Positions 43,673-51,906 of a stretch of DNA of 64,000 nt are shown here, one piece after another. The notes under the pieces were generated by a model. It was given only the letters and a program-made list of their open reading frames with translations. It was not told the DNA's origin and made no database searches. This DNA is from Ramlibacter agri. GTDB taxonomy: Bacteria > Pseudomonadota > Gammaproteobacteria > Burkholderiales > Burkholderiaceae_C. Both the position numbers and the translations under genes were made by a program. The stretch is from positions 3,472,001 through 3,536,000 of the forward strand of contig NZ_JABBFX010000001.1 of the NCBI RefSeq assembly GCF_012927085.1, given 5' to 3'. Within the stretch, counting starts at the first letter, position 1. Each line of letters starts with the position of its first letter.

Positions 43673-44739
43673 AGATCGCGCTGGTCACGGATGCCTGGAT
43701 GCCCCAGGTCAATGGAGTGGTCACCACGCTGGTGGAACTGGTGCGGCACCTGCGCGCCGGCGGCAACGAGGTGCTGGTGATCGAGCCGGGGCGGTTCGCC
43801 ACCCGCCCATGCCCGGGCTATTCGGGCATCGACCTGGCCATTCGTCCCGCGCGGCGGCTCGCGGAGCAGCTGGAGGCTTTCGGCCCGGACGCGATCCACC
43901 TGGCGACCGAAGGTCCGCTCGGCTGGGCCGGGCGGCGCTTCTGCCTGAAGCGCGGGCTGGCGTTCACGACCGCCTTCCACACCAAGTTCCCCGAGATCGT
44001 CAACCACGCGATCAAGGTGCCGTTGGCGCTGGGCTATGCGGTGATGCGGCATTTCCACGCTCCGTCCTCGGGCGTCATGGTGCCGACGCCCAGCGTGCTG
44101 GAGATGCTGCAGAAGCGCGGCTTCCGCAACCTGCGGGCCTGGACCCACGGCGTCGACCTGGACCTGTTTCCCTTCCGGGCCATGCCCGGCACCTTCGCCG
44201 GCCTGGAAGAGGTGGCGCGGCCGCTGTCGCTGTTCGTCGGCCGCGTGTCGTACGAGAAGAACATCTCCGCCTTCCTGCAGACGCCCTTTCCGGGGACCAA
44301 GGTCGTGTGCGGCGTCGGCCCGGTCGAGGCGACGCTGAAGCAGAAGCATCCCGAAGTGCGCTGGGTCGGCATCCTGCCGCGCGACGAGCTGGCCAAGCTG
44401 TACGCGGCAGCCGACCTCTTCGTGTTCCCCAGCCTGGCGGACACCTTCGGCTTGGTCATGGTGGAGGCGATGGCCTGCGGCACGCCGGTGGCGGCTTATC
44501 CCGCCGACGGACCCCTGACCGTGCTGTCGCGTCCCGGACCCAGGGAAACGGGCAGCCTGGGCGGCGCGATGCATGAAGACCTGCAGAAGGCCTGCTTCGC
44601 CGCGCTGGAAGTCCCTCGTGCGGAAGCCCGCGAGAGGGCGATGGACTTCAGCTGGGCGCACGCGAGCACGCTGTTCGAGAATTTCCTGGTGCCAGCGCGC
44701 AAGCCGCTTTCCGGCTCGGCTGTCACGGTTATGTCATAA
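43669..44739 (+). CDS. Agt-type GT4 glycosyltransferase
   Basis: A GT-B glycosyltransferase of family 4, 356 residues, cytoplasmic face of the membrane. N-terminal acceptor domain opens MKIALVTDAWMPQVNGVVTTL with the glycine loop; the donor domain holds FVGRVSYEKNISAFL and the signature FPSLADTFGLVMVEAMACGTPVAAYP (first acidic residue of the EX7E motif is Asp). Members of this group (Agt) put glucose or glucuronate on diacylglycerol, giving phosphorus-free glycolipids after PlcP action. Position directly after plcP with an overlapping ATGA supports that role. The sugar cannot be predicted. A Pho box overlaps its last codons. Confidence 0.75.
   Translation: MKIALVTDAWMPQVNGVVTTLVELVRHLRAGGNEVLVIEPGRFATRPCPGYSGIDLAIRPARRLAEQLEAFGPDAIHLATEGPLGWAGRRFCLKRGLAFTTAFHTKFPEIVNHAIKVPLALGYAVMRHFHAPSSGVMVPTPSVLEMLQKRGFRNLRAWTHGVDLDLFPFRAMPGTFAGLEEVARPLSLFVGRVSYEKNISAFLQTPFPGTKVVCGVGPVEATLKQKHPEVRWVGILPRDELAKLYAAADLFVFPSLADTFGLVMVEAMACGTPVAAYPADGPLTVLSRPGPRETGSLGGAMHEDLQKACFAALEVPRAEARERAMDFSWAHASTLFENFLVPARKPLSGSAVTVMS
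44720..44737 (+). promoter_or_regulatory. Pho box 1 of ppk1
   Basis: CTGTCAC-GGTT-ATGTCAT, an almost consensus PhoB site (period 11). It overlaps the agt stop codon. GATACT (44748-44753), ten bases after it, is a fitting -10 and would start transcription near 44760, 25 bases before the ppk1 ATG. Confidence 0.75.
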
Positions 44740-44751
44740 GGGAAGGTGATA

Positions 44752-44769
44752 CTGTCACAAACAAGTCAT
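44752..44769 (+). promoter_or_regulatory. Pho box 2 of ppk1
   Basis: CTGTCAC-AAAC-AAGTCAT, a second pair with the same 11-base period, 32 bases downstream of the first. It overlaps the proposed -10 of box 1, so it could be a second activation site with its own -10 (CATATT, 44778-44783) or a site that damps the first promoter. Its position just before the ATG is unusual. Confidence 0.65.
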
Positions 44770-44784
44770 CGAATCGACATATTC

Positions 44785-46875
44785 ATGTGCGATGCCGCGC
44801 CGACGGTGGTGCCCTTTCTCGACCGTGACCACAGCATCCTCGCCTTCAACGAGCGGGTGCTCGATTGGGCCCAGCGCGGCAGCGTGCCGCTGCTGGAGCG
44901 GCTGCGCTTCCTCACCATCGTCTCCTCCAACCTCGACGAGTTCTTCGAGGTGCGCGCCGCGGACCACCTGAGCGCGGCGCAGGCCGGCGAACACAAGGGG
45001 CCGTACACGGTCGAAAGCTTCGAGGCGCTGGCCGGGGCCGCGCACCGGCTGGTCGAGAAGCAGTACGCGATCTTCAACGAGGAACTCGCGCCGGCCTTCA
45101 AGAAGCACGGCATCGAGATCGTCTCGCATGGCGACCGCAGCGCCGCGCAGAAAGCGTGGGTGCGGCAGTACTTCGAGAACGATGTGCGGCCGCTGCTGAT
45201 CCCGGTGGGGCTGGATCCGGCGCATCCCTTCCCGCAGGTCGCCAACAAGTCGCTCAACTTCATCGTGCGGCTGGCGGGCAAGGACGCCTTCGGCCGCGAG
45301 AACGAGATCGCCATCGTCAAGGTGCCGCGCGTGTTGCCGCGGCTGATCCCGATGCCGGCCAAGGTGGCAGGCAAGAAGAAGCTGTTCGTCTCGCTGTCCA
45401 GCGTGATCCGCGCGCACCTGGACCTGCTGTTCCCCGGCCGCGAAGTGGGGCAGTTCTCGCAGTTCCGCGTCACCCGCCATTCGGACCTGGCGATCGAGGA
45501 AGAGGAAGTGCGCAACCTGCGCACCGCGCTGCGGCTGGGCCTGCAGCAGCGGCACTATGGCGCGGCGGTGCGGCTGGAGGTCTCGTCCGGCTGTTCGGAG
45601 TACCTGTCGTCCTTCCTGCTGAAGCAGTTCAACCTGCCGGAGGCGGCCTTGTACCGCATGCACGGGCCGGTGAACCTTGTGCGCTTCCAGCAGATGATCG
45701 ACCTGGTCAACGCGCCCAAGCTGCTGTTCCCGCCCTACCGGCCGGGCTATCCGCGCCAGCTGGTGCCGGGCCGGCCGATCTTCGACCAGCTGAAAAAGCG
45801 CGACGTCATCATCCACCAGCCTTTCGAGAGCTTCGAGGGTGTGCTGGATTTCCTGCGCGAGGCGGTGCACGACCCGCAGGTGCTGGCGATCAAGCAGACC
45901 ATCTACCGCACCGGCAACGACTCGGTGATGATGGAGCTGCTGCGCGAAGCCGTGGTGCAGGGCAAGGAAGTCACGCTGGTGGTGGAGCTGAAGGCGCGCT
46001 TCGACGAGGAAGCCAACATCAACTGGGCCGAGGCGCTGGAAGCCGTCGGCGCGCAGGTGGTGTATGGCGTCGTCGGCCTGAAGACCCACGCCAAGATGCT
46101 GCTGGTGACCCGGCGCGAGGGCCATTCGCTGGTGCGCTACGCCCATCTCTCCACCGGCAACTACAACCCGCGCACCGCGCGCCTGTACACCGACGTCAGC
46201 CACCTCACGGCCGACCCGCTGCTGACCGCCGACGTCGAACAGGTCTTCGTGCACCTGGCCAGCCAGAGCAAGCTGCCGCGGTTGAACCACGTGACGATCG
46301 CGCCCTTCCACCTGCAGCGCAAGCTGATCGAGCAGATCGACCTGGTCGGCGTCGCCGCGGCGAGCGGGCTGGACGCGCGCATCGTGCTGAAGATGAACGC
46401 GCTGACCGACGAACCGCTGATGCAGGCGCTGGTGCGCGCGGGCCAGCGCGGCGCGCGCATCGACCTGATCGTGCGCGGCGCCTGCATGCTGCCGGCGCGC
46501 GTGCCGGGGCTCACCGACAACATCCGCGTGCGCTCCATCATCGGCCGCTTCCTGGAACACTCCCGGGTGTTCTATTTCCGCGCCGGCAACGAGGAGCAGC
46601 TGTTCCTCTCCAGCGCCGACTGGATGAACCGCAACATGCTGCGCCGGATCGAACTGGCGTGGCCGGTGAAGGACGCGGAACTGCGCCAGCGCATCATCGA
46701 CGAATGCCTGGTCGCGTACCTGCACGACGCCAAGGATTCCTGGGACCTGCAGCCCGATGGCAGCTACAAGCGGCCGAAGAGCGCGGAGGACCCCAAGGCC
46801 AAGGGCGCGCAAGCCGCATTGATGGAACGCCATGCCGCCCCGCCGGGCAGCGAGGAGGTGCGATCATGGACCTGA
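44785..46875 (+). CDS. ppk1: Polyphosphate kinase 1
   Basis: The main polyphosphate-making enzyme (ATP to polyP, reversible). Domains in order: N (FLDRDHSILAFNERVLDWAQR, SNLDEFFEVRAA), head, and the two phospholipase-D-like catalytic domains with the autophosphorylated-His segment YAHLSTGNYNPRTARLYTDVS and the second His region FYFRAGNEEQLFLSSADWMNRN. 696 residues. I start at the ATG of MCDAAP: a GTG at 44746 would put Pho box 2 inside the coding sequence. No Shine-Dalgarno is evident. Two Pho boxes upstream. The end overlaps sixA by ten bases. Confidence 0.95.
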   Translation: MCDAAPTVVPFLDRDHSILAFNERVLDWAQRGSVPLLERLRFLTIVSSNLDEFFEVRAADHLSAAQAGEHKGPYTVESFEALAGAAHRLVEKQYAIFNEELAPAFKKHGIEIVSHGDRSAAQKAWVRQYFENDVRPLLIPVGLDPAHPFPQVANKSLNFIVRLAGKDAFGRENEIAIVKVPRVLPRLIPMPAKVAGKKKLFVSLSSVIRAHLDLLFPGREVGQFSQFRVTRHSDLAIEEEEVRNLRTALRLGLQQRHYGAAVRLEVSSGCSEYLSSFLLKQFNLPEAALYRMHGPVNLVRFQQMIDLVNAPKLLFPPYRPGYPRQLVPGRPIFDQLKKRDVIIHQPFESFEGVLDFLREAVHDPQVLAIKQTIYRTGNDSVMMELLREAVVQGKEVTLVVELKARFDEEANINWAEALEAVGAQVVYGVVGLKTHAKMLLVTRREGHSLVRYAHLSTGNYNPRTARLYTDVSHLTADPLLTADVEQVFVHLASQSKLPRLNHVTIAPFHLQRKLIEQIDLVGVAAASGLDARIVLKMNALTDEPLMQALVRAGQRGARIDLIVRGACMLPARVPGLTDNIRVRSIIGRFLEHSRVFYFRAGNEEQLFLSSADWMNRNMLRRIELAWPVKDAELRQRIIDECLVAYLHDAKDSWDLQPDGSYKRPKSAEDPKAKGAQAALMERHAAPPGSEEVRSWT

Positions 46876-47327
46876 TCCTGTGGCGCCACGCCGAAGCCGA
46901 GGACGAGCACGAAGGCGTGGTGGACATGGACAGGGCGCTCACCAGCCGCGGCGAGAAGCAGGCAGCGCGGGTGGCGGCCTGGCTGGACCGCAACCTGCCG
47001 GAAGGCACGCGCATCCTGTGCAGCCCCGCGCTGCGCTGCGAGCAGACGGTGCTGCCGCTGGCGCGCAAGTACAAGCTGCGTGGCGAGTTGGCGCCGGGCG
47101 CCACGCCGGCGGCGGTGCTGGCGGCGGCGCAATGGCCGGACGCCAAGCACCCGGTGCTGGTGGTGGGTCACCAGCCGGTGCTGGGCGAGACCCTGGCGCA
47201 GCTGCTGCGCATCGAAGGCGGCAGCCTGCCGGTGCGCAAGTGCGGCGTGTGGTGGCTGCGCGCGCGCGAGCGTGACGGCGACGGCCAGACCGTGGTCTGG
47301 GCCGTGCAGTCGCCCGATACCGTTTAG
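46866..47327 (+). CDS. sixA: SixA-type phosphohistidine phosphatase
   Basis: A small histidine phosphatase (153 residues) with the RHAE catalytic motif (H8 in LILWRHAEAED), CSPALRCEQTVLPL (second Arg), and the late His in VLVVGHQPVLGETLAQLL. SixA dephosphorylates phospho-His in the HPt/nitrogen PTS proteins; in betaproteobacteria the gene often lies next to ppk1. A role in removing phosphate from the PPK1 phospho-His intermediate is conceivable but only inferred. Overlaps ppk1 by ten bases and the convergent histone-like gene by four. Confidence 0.85.
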   Translation: MDLILWRHAEAEDEHEGVVDMDRALTSRGEKQAARVAAWLDRNLPEGTRILCSPALRCEQTVLPLARKYKLRGELAPGATPAAVLAAAQWPDAKHPVLVVGHQPVLGETLAQLLRIEGGSLPVRKCGVWWLRARERDGDGQTVVWAVQSPDTV

Positions 47328-47761
47328 ACCTTGGCGGGACGGCCGGTCTTCACGGCCGGCACGGCGGCGACACTGGCGACGAAAGCAGCATCTGCCATCG
47401 CGGCCAGGGCCTGCACGCCGGCGCGCAGCAGTTCGCTCTTCTTGGCCGGGCGGCCGAGGCGGGCGGCGCGGTCCTTCAGGTCCTGCAGCACGGTGTATTC
47501 GGCCTTGGGGATGGTGAAGCTGTCACGCACCATCTTCGGCTTGCGTGCCTTGTCGGCCTTCGCATCGGCCTTGGCGGCGCTGTCGGCGGCCGCCGGCTTG
47601 GCTGCCTTCGCGACCGGAGCCTTCACCTTGGCAGGCTTGGAGGCCTTCGGGGCCTTGGCCGTCCTGGCGGCCTTCGCCTGCGGTGCGGCGGGCTTCGCAG
47701 CGCTCGCGGTCTTCACGGCCGGCGCCTTGGCGGCTTTCTTGGTCGGGGTGCGGGTTGCCAT
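47324..47761 (-). CDS. Histone-H1-like protein with possible RHH domain
   Basis: A 145-residue protein with two parts. Residues 1-75 are almost only Lys, Ala and Pro with KPAA/KAAK repeats, like histone H1 C-tails and AlgP/PhaM-type bacterial proteins; such tails bind DNA and polyphosphate. Residues 76-125 (MVRDSFTIPKAEYTVLQDLKDRAARLGRPAKKSELLRAGVQALAAM) look like a ribbon-helix-helix DNA-binding fold. Ribosome site GAGGAG eight bases upstream. Lies between sixA and ppx; three 9-base repeats upstream may be an operator. A link to polyphosphate granules or nucleoid is possible; function not proven. Confidence 0.75.
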   Translation of the reverse strand: MATRTPTKKAAKAPAVKTASAAKPAAPQAKAARTAKAPKASKPAKVKAPVAKAAKPAAADSAAKADAKADKARKPKMVRDSFTIPKAEYTVLQDLKDRAARLGRPAKKSELLRAGVQALAAMADAAFVASVAAVPAVKTGRPAKV

Positions 47762-47779
47762 GCTGGGGACTCCTCAGTC

Positions 47780-47806
47780 TGAAACGGTATAAACAGTATA
47801 TACAGT
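47780..47806 (-). promoter_or_regulatory. Three tandem 9-base repeats before the histone-like gene
   Basis: On the minus strand ACTGTATAT / ACTGTTTAT / ACCGTTTCA, three direct repeats in a row, 19 to 45 bases before the ATG. The AT-rich part (TATATACT, TTTATACC) may also hold a -10. RHH proteins often bind direct repeats in their own promoters, and the gene product has a candidate RHH fold. Confidence 0.4.
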
Positions 47807-47820
47807 TTCCAGGCCGTGGC

Positions 47821-49308
47821 TCAGCAGGCGATCGCCAGCGTCCAGGGCGTCTTCTGCCAGGCCACGGCTTCCTCGCGCAGCAGGTGCGCCGACTGCGGAA
47901 AGGCCGAGACCCAGTCGGTCCGCGCCTGCAGGGTGACCAGCTGTCCCTGCGCCTTCAGCTTCAGGCCTTGCAGCTCGGGGTCGCGCCGCGCGTGGCACAG
48001 GATCACCGCCAGCCGCAGGCAAAGCAGCTGGTGCACGAACAGCGTGTCGCTGAAATCGATGTCCAGCTTGCGCAGCTTGCCGCGATGCCCCAGCACCAGC
48101 AGGCTCAGTCGGTGCAGTTCCGGCTGCGCGAAACCCGGCGCGTCGGCGTTGTCCAGGACGTAGGCGCCGTGCTTGTGGTAATCGCTGTGCGAAATGAGGC
48201 TGCCGATCTCGTGCAGTTGCGCGGCCCACGCCAGCTCGCGCTCGTGGCGCTGCAGGTCGCGCGCCGGTTCGCCCGCGCGCAATTGCCGCAGCAGCTGGCC
48301 GGCGACGCGGCCCACGCGCTGCGCCTGCGGGGTGTCGATGCCGAACTTGAGGGCCAGGCGCCGCACCGACGCATTGCGCACGTCGGTGTCGATGTGCTCG
48401 CGGTCTAGCAGGTCGTACAGCACGCCCTGGCGCAGCGCGCCGGCGGCCGGCTGCATGCGCTCCAGCCCCAGCAGGTCGAACACGGCGCACAGCACGCTGA
48501 GGCCGCCGCCGATCACGGGCCGCCGGTCGTCCTTCAGCATCGGCAGCTTCACGCGGTCCGCACTGCGGGCGGCCAGCAACTGCTGCTGCAGCCAGTCGAG
48601 GCCTTCGCGCGTGATCCAGCCGGCCGGCCAGCCGCAGGCATACAGCACGTCGGCGACTGCGCCTATCGTGCCGGAGGAGCCGTAGGCGATGTCCCAGCTG
48701 CCGCGCGGGAAGATGGCCAGCGCTTCGTCCAGCACGGCCTGCGCGGCGATCTGCGCGCGCTCGAAAGCCGCCAGCGTGAATTGGCCTTCGGGGAAGTACT
48801 TCATCGACCAGTTGACGCTGCCCACGCGGTAGCTTTCCATCACGCGGGCGTCGTACTGGCGGCCCAGGATCAGCTCGGTGGAGCGGCCGCCGATGTCGAC
48901 GACCAGCCGGTTCTCGTCGGACTGCGGCAGCAGGTGCGACACGCCCTGGTAGATCAGGCGCGCTTCCTCGTGGCCGGAGATGACTTCGATCGGGAAGCCG
49001 AGGATCTCGTGCGCCTTCGTCAGGAAGACGTCGCGGTTGCGCGCCTCGCGCAGGGTCTGCGTGGCGACAGCCCGCACCTGCGGTTGCGTGAAGGCGGCGA
49101 TGCGCTCGTTGAAGCGCGCCAGGCAGGCCCAGCCGCGCTCCAGCGCTTCCTGCGTGAGGTTGCGCGCTTCGTCCAGGCCGTTGCCCTGGCGCACGGTCTC
49201 CTTGAGGTATTCGACCCGCTGCACCTGGCCGTGGTCGAGGCGCCCGATCTCGAGGCGAAAGCTGTTGGAGCCGAGGTCGACCGCGGCGAGCAGGGTACCG
49301 TTTTCCAT
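47821..49308 (-). CDS. ppx: Exopolyphosphatase / guanosine pentaphosphate phosphatase
   Basis: Removes terminal phosphate from polyphosphate and may hydrolyse pppGpp. ASKHA fold: LLAAVDLGSNSFRLEIGRL (phosphate 1), the acidic AVATQTLREARNRDVFL with EVISGHEEARLIYQGV, and VVDIGGRSTELILG (phosphate 2), then a C-terminal HD-like helical domain with HEIGSLISHSDYHKHGAYVL. 495 residues from the ATG of MENGTLL; a frame open further upstream is not conserved. Opposite strand to ppk1; upstream TATGCT (49340 area) may be its -10. Confidence 0.95.
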   Translation of the reverse strand: MENGTLLAAVDLGSNSFRLEIGRLDHGQVQRVEYLKETVRQGNGLDEARNLTQEALERGWACLARFNERIAAFTQPQVRAVATQTLREARNRDVFLTKAHEILGFPIEVISGHEEARLIYQGVSHLLPQSDENRLVVDIGGRSTELILGRQYDARVMESYRVGSVNWSMKYFPEGQFTLAAFERAQIAAQAVLDEALAIFPRGSWDIAYGSSGTIGAVADVLYACGWPAGWITREGLDWLQQQLLAARSADRVKLPMLKDDRRPVIGGGLSVLCAVFDLLGLERMQPAAGALRQGVLYDLLDREHIDTDVRNASVRRLALKFGIDTPQAQRVGRVAGQLLRQLRAGEPARDLQRHERELAWAAQLHEIGSLISHSDYHKHGAYVLDNADAPGFAQPELHRLSLLVLGHRGKLRKLDIDFSDTLFVHQLLCLRLAVILCHARRDPELQGLKLKAQGQLVTLQARTDWVSAFPQSAHLLREEAVAWQKTPWTLAIAC

Positions 49309-49352
49309 GCGGGGGAGGGTGGGGGTGTTGCGGCCAGCATAGCACCCCGCCT

Positions 49353-49371
49353 GCCCCTCACGGCGAGGGGC
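49353..49371 (-). terminator. Hairpin after the periplasmic binding protein gene
   Basis: GCCCCTC / GAGGGGC with a five-base loop, lying eight bases after the stop of the binding-protein gene (minus strand) and before ppx. No U tract, so weak. Confidence 0.4.
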
Positions 49372-49378
49372 GCCCGCC

Positions 49379-50500
49379 TCAGCCGACCACGCGGCCGTCG
49401 GCGGTGAGCATGCTTTGCGTGACGAAGGTCGTGCTGCGGCGGCTGGCATCGAAACGGACCCGGTAGCCGCCGAGGTCGACCTCGGCCCGGCGGCGGAATT
49501 CGGAAAGGGCGCTCGCGCGCGTGAGCTGGCCGTCGACGCCGGCCAGGACTTCGTAGGTGTAGCGGGCGGCGATGTAGCCGGCCAGGCTCAGCGCCGCCGG
49601 CGGCTCGTCGAACAGCCGCGCCATGGCGTCGCGGTAGCGGCGCACCACCGGCAGGGCGGCCGTCGCCATCGGCACGGCCTGGGTGGCGATGATGGGCGTG
49701 GACTTGCCGCCGCCCATCTGCTGCAGGGTCTGCAGGTTGACGTCGGCCAGCGCGATCACGTAGCGCTGGCGGGCCTGCCGCTGCAGGCCCTGGGTGAACT
49801 GCAGCAGTTCCGGCGTGCCGCCCATGAACAGCAGCAGCGCCGGCGAGTTCGGGCCGAGGCGCTGGCCCAGGCGGGCGAGGTCGCCGTGCGCCTGGAAGTC
49901 CGACAGCTTCAGCTTGAAGTCCGCGGCGATGCGGGTGACGTCGTCGCGCTGGAGGGCGAAATCGCGCGGCGCGGCGTAGACCGCGCCCACTTCCGCGATG
50001 CCCATGACGGACAGCGACTTCAGCGCATGTTCGATCTGCTCGCGCCGCCCCGCGAAGATGGGGAAGGTGGCGTCGCCGATCTCCTGGCTGGAATTCTGCA
50101 GCCAGGGCGCCGCATGGGCGATGCCCGCGTTTTCCTGGGCGAGCAGCGCCGTCAGCTGGCTGGCCAGCGGGTCGCTGGCGGTTCCGGACAGCGCCACGCA
50201 GGCGTTGTTGTCCTTCAGCGCGCGCCAGGCCTGGCGCAGGCTCTCGGGGTTGGCGCCATCGACTTCGACCGGCTGGTGCACGACCTGCCGGCCGCGCAGG
50301 CCGCCCTGCGCGTTGATCTCCTGCCAGGCGGCGCGCGAGCCGTTCAGGAAGTCCTTGGCGACATCCTGCTCGCGCGGCGAGGTGTCGAACAGCTGGGCGA
50401 CCAGCACCGGGCTGCCGCGCTGGGCCCAGGCAGGCGTGGCCAGGGCGGCCGCCGCGGCGCTGGCAAGCAGGCGGCGCCGGATCAGGGAAGGCAGGTGCAT
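49379..50500 (-). CDS. Periplasmic type I binding protein (Leu/Ile/Val-type), Pho-box linked
   Basis: A 373-residue exported binding protein of the branched-chain-amino-acid receptor fold (Peripla_BP_6), with a twin-arginine-like signal (LIRRRLLASAAAAALATPAWA). The mature start SPVLVAQLFDTSPREQDVAKDFLNGSRAAWQEINAQGGLRGRQV is typical. There is no permease or ATPase gene nearby. Divergent from pstS, with a good Pho box (50560-50577) upstream, so phosphate starvation probably induces it. The ligand is unknown; a phosphorus-containing organic compound is the attractive guess. Confidence 0.75.
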   Translation of the reverse strand: MHLPSLIRRRLLASAAAAALATPAWAQRGSPVLVAQLFDTSPREQDVAKDFLNGSRAAWQEINAQGGLRGRQVVHQPVEVDGANPESLRQAWRALKDNNACVALSGTASDPLASQLTALLAQENAGIAHAAPWLQNSSQEIGDATFPIFAGRREQIEHALKSLSVMGIAEVGAVYAAPRDFALQRDDVTRIAADFKLKLSDFQAHGDLARLGQRLGPNSPALLLFMGGTPELLQFTQGLQRQARQRYVIALADVNLQTLQQMGGGKSTPIIATQAVPMATAALPVVRRYRDAMARLFDEPPAALSLAGYIAARYTYEVLAGVDGQLTRASALSEFRRRAEVDLGGYRVRFDASRRSTTFVTQSMLTADGRVVG

Positions 50501-50559
50501 GGCTAGGAAGAAAGGGTGTTGGCTGTGCGAAATTTCGCGCCGGAGCTTACGGAGACGCC

Positions 50560-50577
50560 GTGACGGAACGATGACGG
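50560..50577 (-). promoter_or_regulatory. Pho box of the binding-protein gene
   Basis: On the minus strand CCGTCAT-CGTT-CCGTCAC, period 11, one mismatch per half. It is 60 bases before the ATG of the minus-strand gene, the right distance for activation. Confidence 0.65.
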
Positions 50578-50649
50578 TTTCGTGTCAGCGGGGTGACGCG
50601 CCGGGGGCCGTCCGCCGGCTTTTTTCCTTGCAAATCAATGCTTCAGCCG

Positions 50650-50667
50650 ATGTCACGGAGATGTCAC
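50650..50667 (+). promoter_or_regulatory. Pho box of pstS
   Basis: ATGTCAC-GGAG-ATGTCAC: two identical 7-mers, period 11. A TTTAAA at 50676-50681 lies at the right distance for a -10; the predicted start is near 50688, 36 bases before pstS. Confidence 0.8.
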
Positions 50668-50723
50668 ACAAGACTTTTAAAGTCCGGCTCGCAACGATTG
50701 ACCAACCCCCAAGAGGTGATTGC

Positions 50724-51761
50724 ATGAACATCCGATTCCAAACAGCTTCCCTGGCCCTGGCCACCTTCGCGTTCGCCGGCGCCGCCGCTGCCCAGGACGT
50801 CACCGGCGCGGGCTCCAGCTTCGTCGCCCCCGTGCTGGCGAAGTGGGCGTCCGACTACAACAAGTCGACCGGCGTCAAGATCAACTACCAGTCGGTCGGT
50901 TCCGGCGCCGGCATCAAGCAGATCGATGCCAAGACCGTGGACTTCGGCGCTTCCGACATGCCCCTGACGGACGAAGAACTGGCCAAGAAGGGCCAGATCC
51001 AGTTCCCGGTGGTGATCGGCGGCGTGATCCCCGTCGTCAACATCAAGGGCATCGCCGCCGGCCAGCTGCACCTGAACGGCCCGATCCTGGCCGACATCTA
51101 CCTGGGCAAGATCACCAAGTGGAACGACGCCGCCATCAAGGCGCTGAACCCCAGCCTGAACCTGCCTGACGACGCGATCGCCCCGGTGCGCCGCGCCGAC
51201 GGCTCCGGCACCAGCTTCATCTTCACCAACTACCTGTCCAAGGTCAGCCCCGAGTGGAAGACCAAGGTCGGTGAAGGCACCGCCGTGAACTGGCCCACCG
51301 GCGCCGGTGGCAAGGGCAACGAAGGCGTCGCCGCTTTCGTCGGCCGCCTGCCTGGCTCGATCGGCTACGTCGAATACGCCTACGTCAAGCAGAACAAGAT
51401 GACGTACGCGCTGCTGCAGAACGCCGAAGGCAAGATGGTGGCCCCCGACGACACCGCCTTCAAGGCCGCCGCCGCCAACGCCGCCTGGAACAAGAGCTTC
51501 TTCCAGATCCTGACGAACCAGCCCGGCGCCCAGTCCTGGCCCATCACCGGCACGACCTACGTGCTGATGCACAAGCAGCAGGACAAGCCGGCCGTCGCCG
51601 CCGCCGCCCTCAAGTTCTTCGACTGGGGCTTCAAGCAGGGCGACAAGATCGCCGAGGACCTGGACTACGTGCCGATGCCCGCCGCCGTGAAGACCCAGAT
51701 CGAGAAGCTCTGGGCGACCGAGGTGAAGGACGCTTCCGGCAAGAACGTCGCCTTCAAGTGA
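50724..51761 (+). CDS. pstS: Phosphate-binding protein PstS
   Basis: The periplasmic phosphate receptor of the Pst transporter. Signal peptide of about 23 residues ([16 protein letters not shown]), then [17 protein letters not shown] with the phosphate-contacting Ser; [13 protein letters not shown] carries the Ser-Asp pair, and [17 protein letters not shown] the Arg/Asp/Gly-Ser-Gly-Thr site. 345 residues. AAGAGG ribosome site. A terminator hairpin after the stop favours many PstS per transporter. Confidence 0.97.
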   Translation: MNIRFQTASLALATFAFAGAAAAQDVTGAGSSFVAPVLAKWASDYNKSTGVKINYQSVGSGAGIKQIDAKTVDFGASDMPLTDEELAKKGQIQFPVVIGGVIPVVNIKGIAAGQLHLNGPILADIYLGKITKWNDAAIKALNPSLNLPDDAIAPVRRADGSGTSFIFTNYLSKVSPEWKTKVGEGTAVNWPTGAGGKGNEGVAAFVGRLPGSIGYVEYAYVKQNKMTYALLQNAEGKMVAPDDTAFKAAAANAAWNKSFFQILTNQPGAQSWPITGTTYVLMHKQQDKPAVAAAALKFFDWGFKQGDKIAEDLDYVPMPAAVKTQIEKLWATEVKDASGKNVAFK

Positions 51762-51784
51762 GCGGACTGCGCTCCGACTGAACC

Positions 51785-51815
51785 GCCGGGGCGGGCTCGC
51801 CTGCCCCGGCCTTTT
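51785..51815 (+). terminator. Partial terminator between pstS and pstC
   Basis: GCCGGGGC / GCCCCGGC with a ten-base loop, then CTTTTC. It should end most transcripts after pstS and let some read into pstCAB-phoU-phoBR. TACACT at 51846 might be a weak secondary promoter. Confidence 0.7.
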
Positions 51816-51906
51816 CATTGTGCAGCCCGAGAAGAACGTGTCCTCTACACTCCCCGCCCATATGGGTAACACGCTGGACTATCCCGCGCAACGCCAAGGC
51901 GAGCGG

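Noticed and set aside
44746..44784. GTG at 44746 as the ppk1 start
   Set aside because: It would put the second Pho box into the coding sequence, adds residues not seen at PPK1 N termini, and lies upstream of the predicted transcription start.
47780..47806. LexA (SOS) box
   Set aside because: The region has CTGTATATACTGTTT, but not CTGT-N8-ACAG symmetry; tandem direct repeats describe it better.
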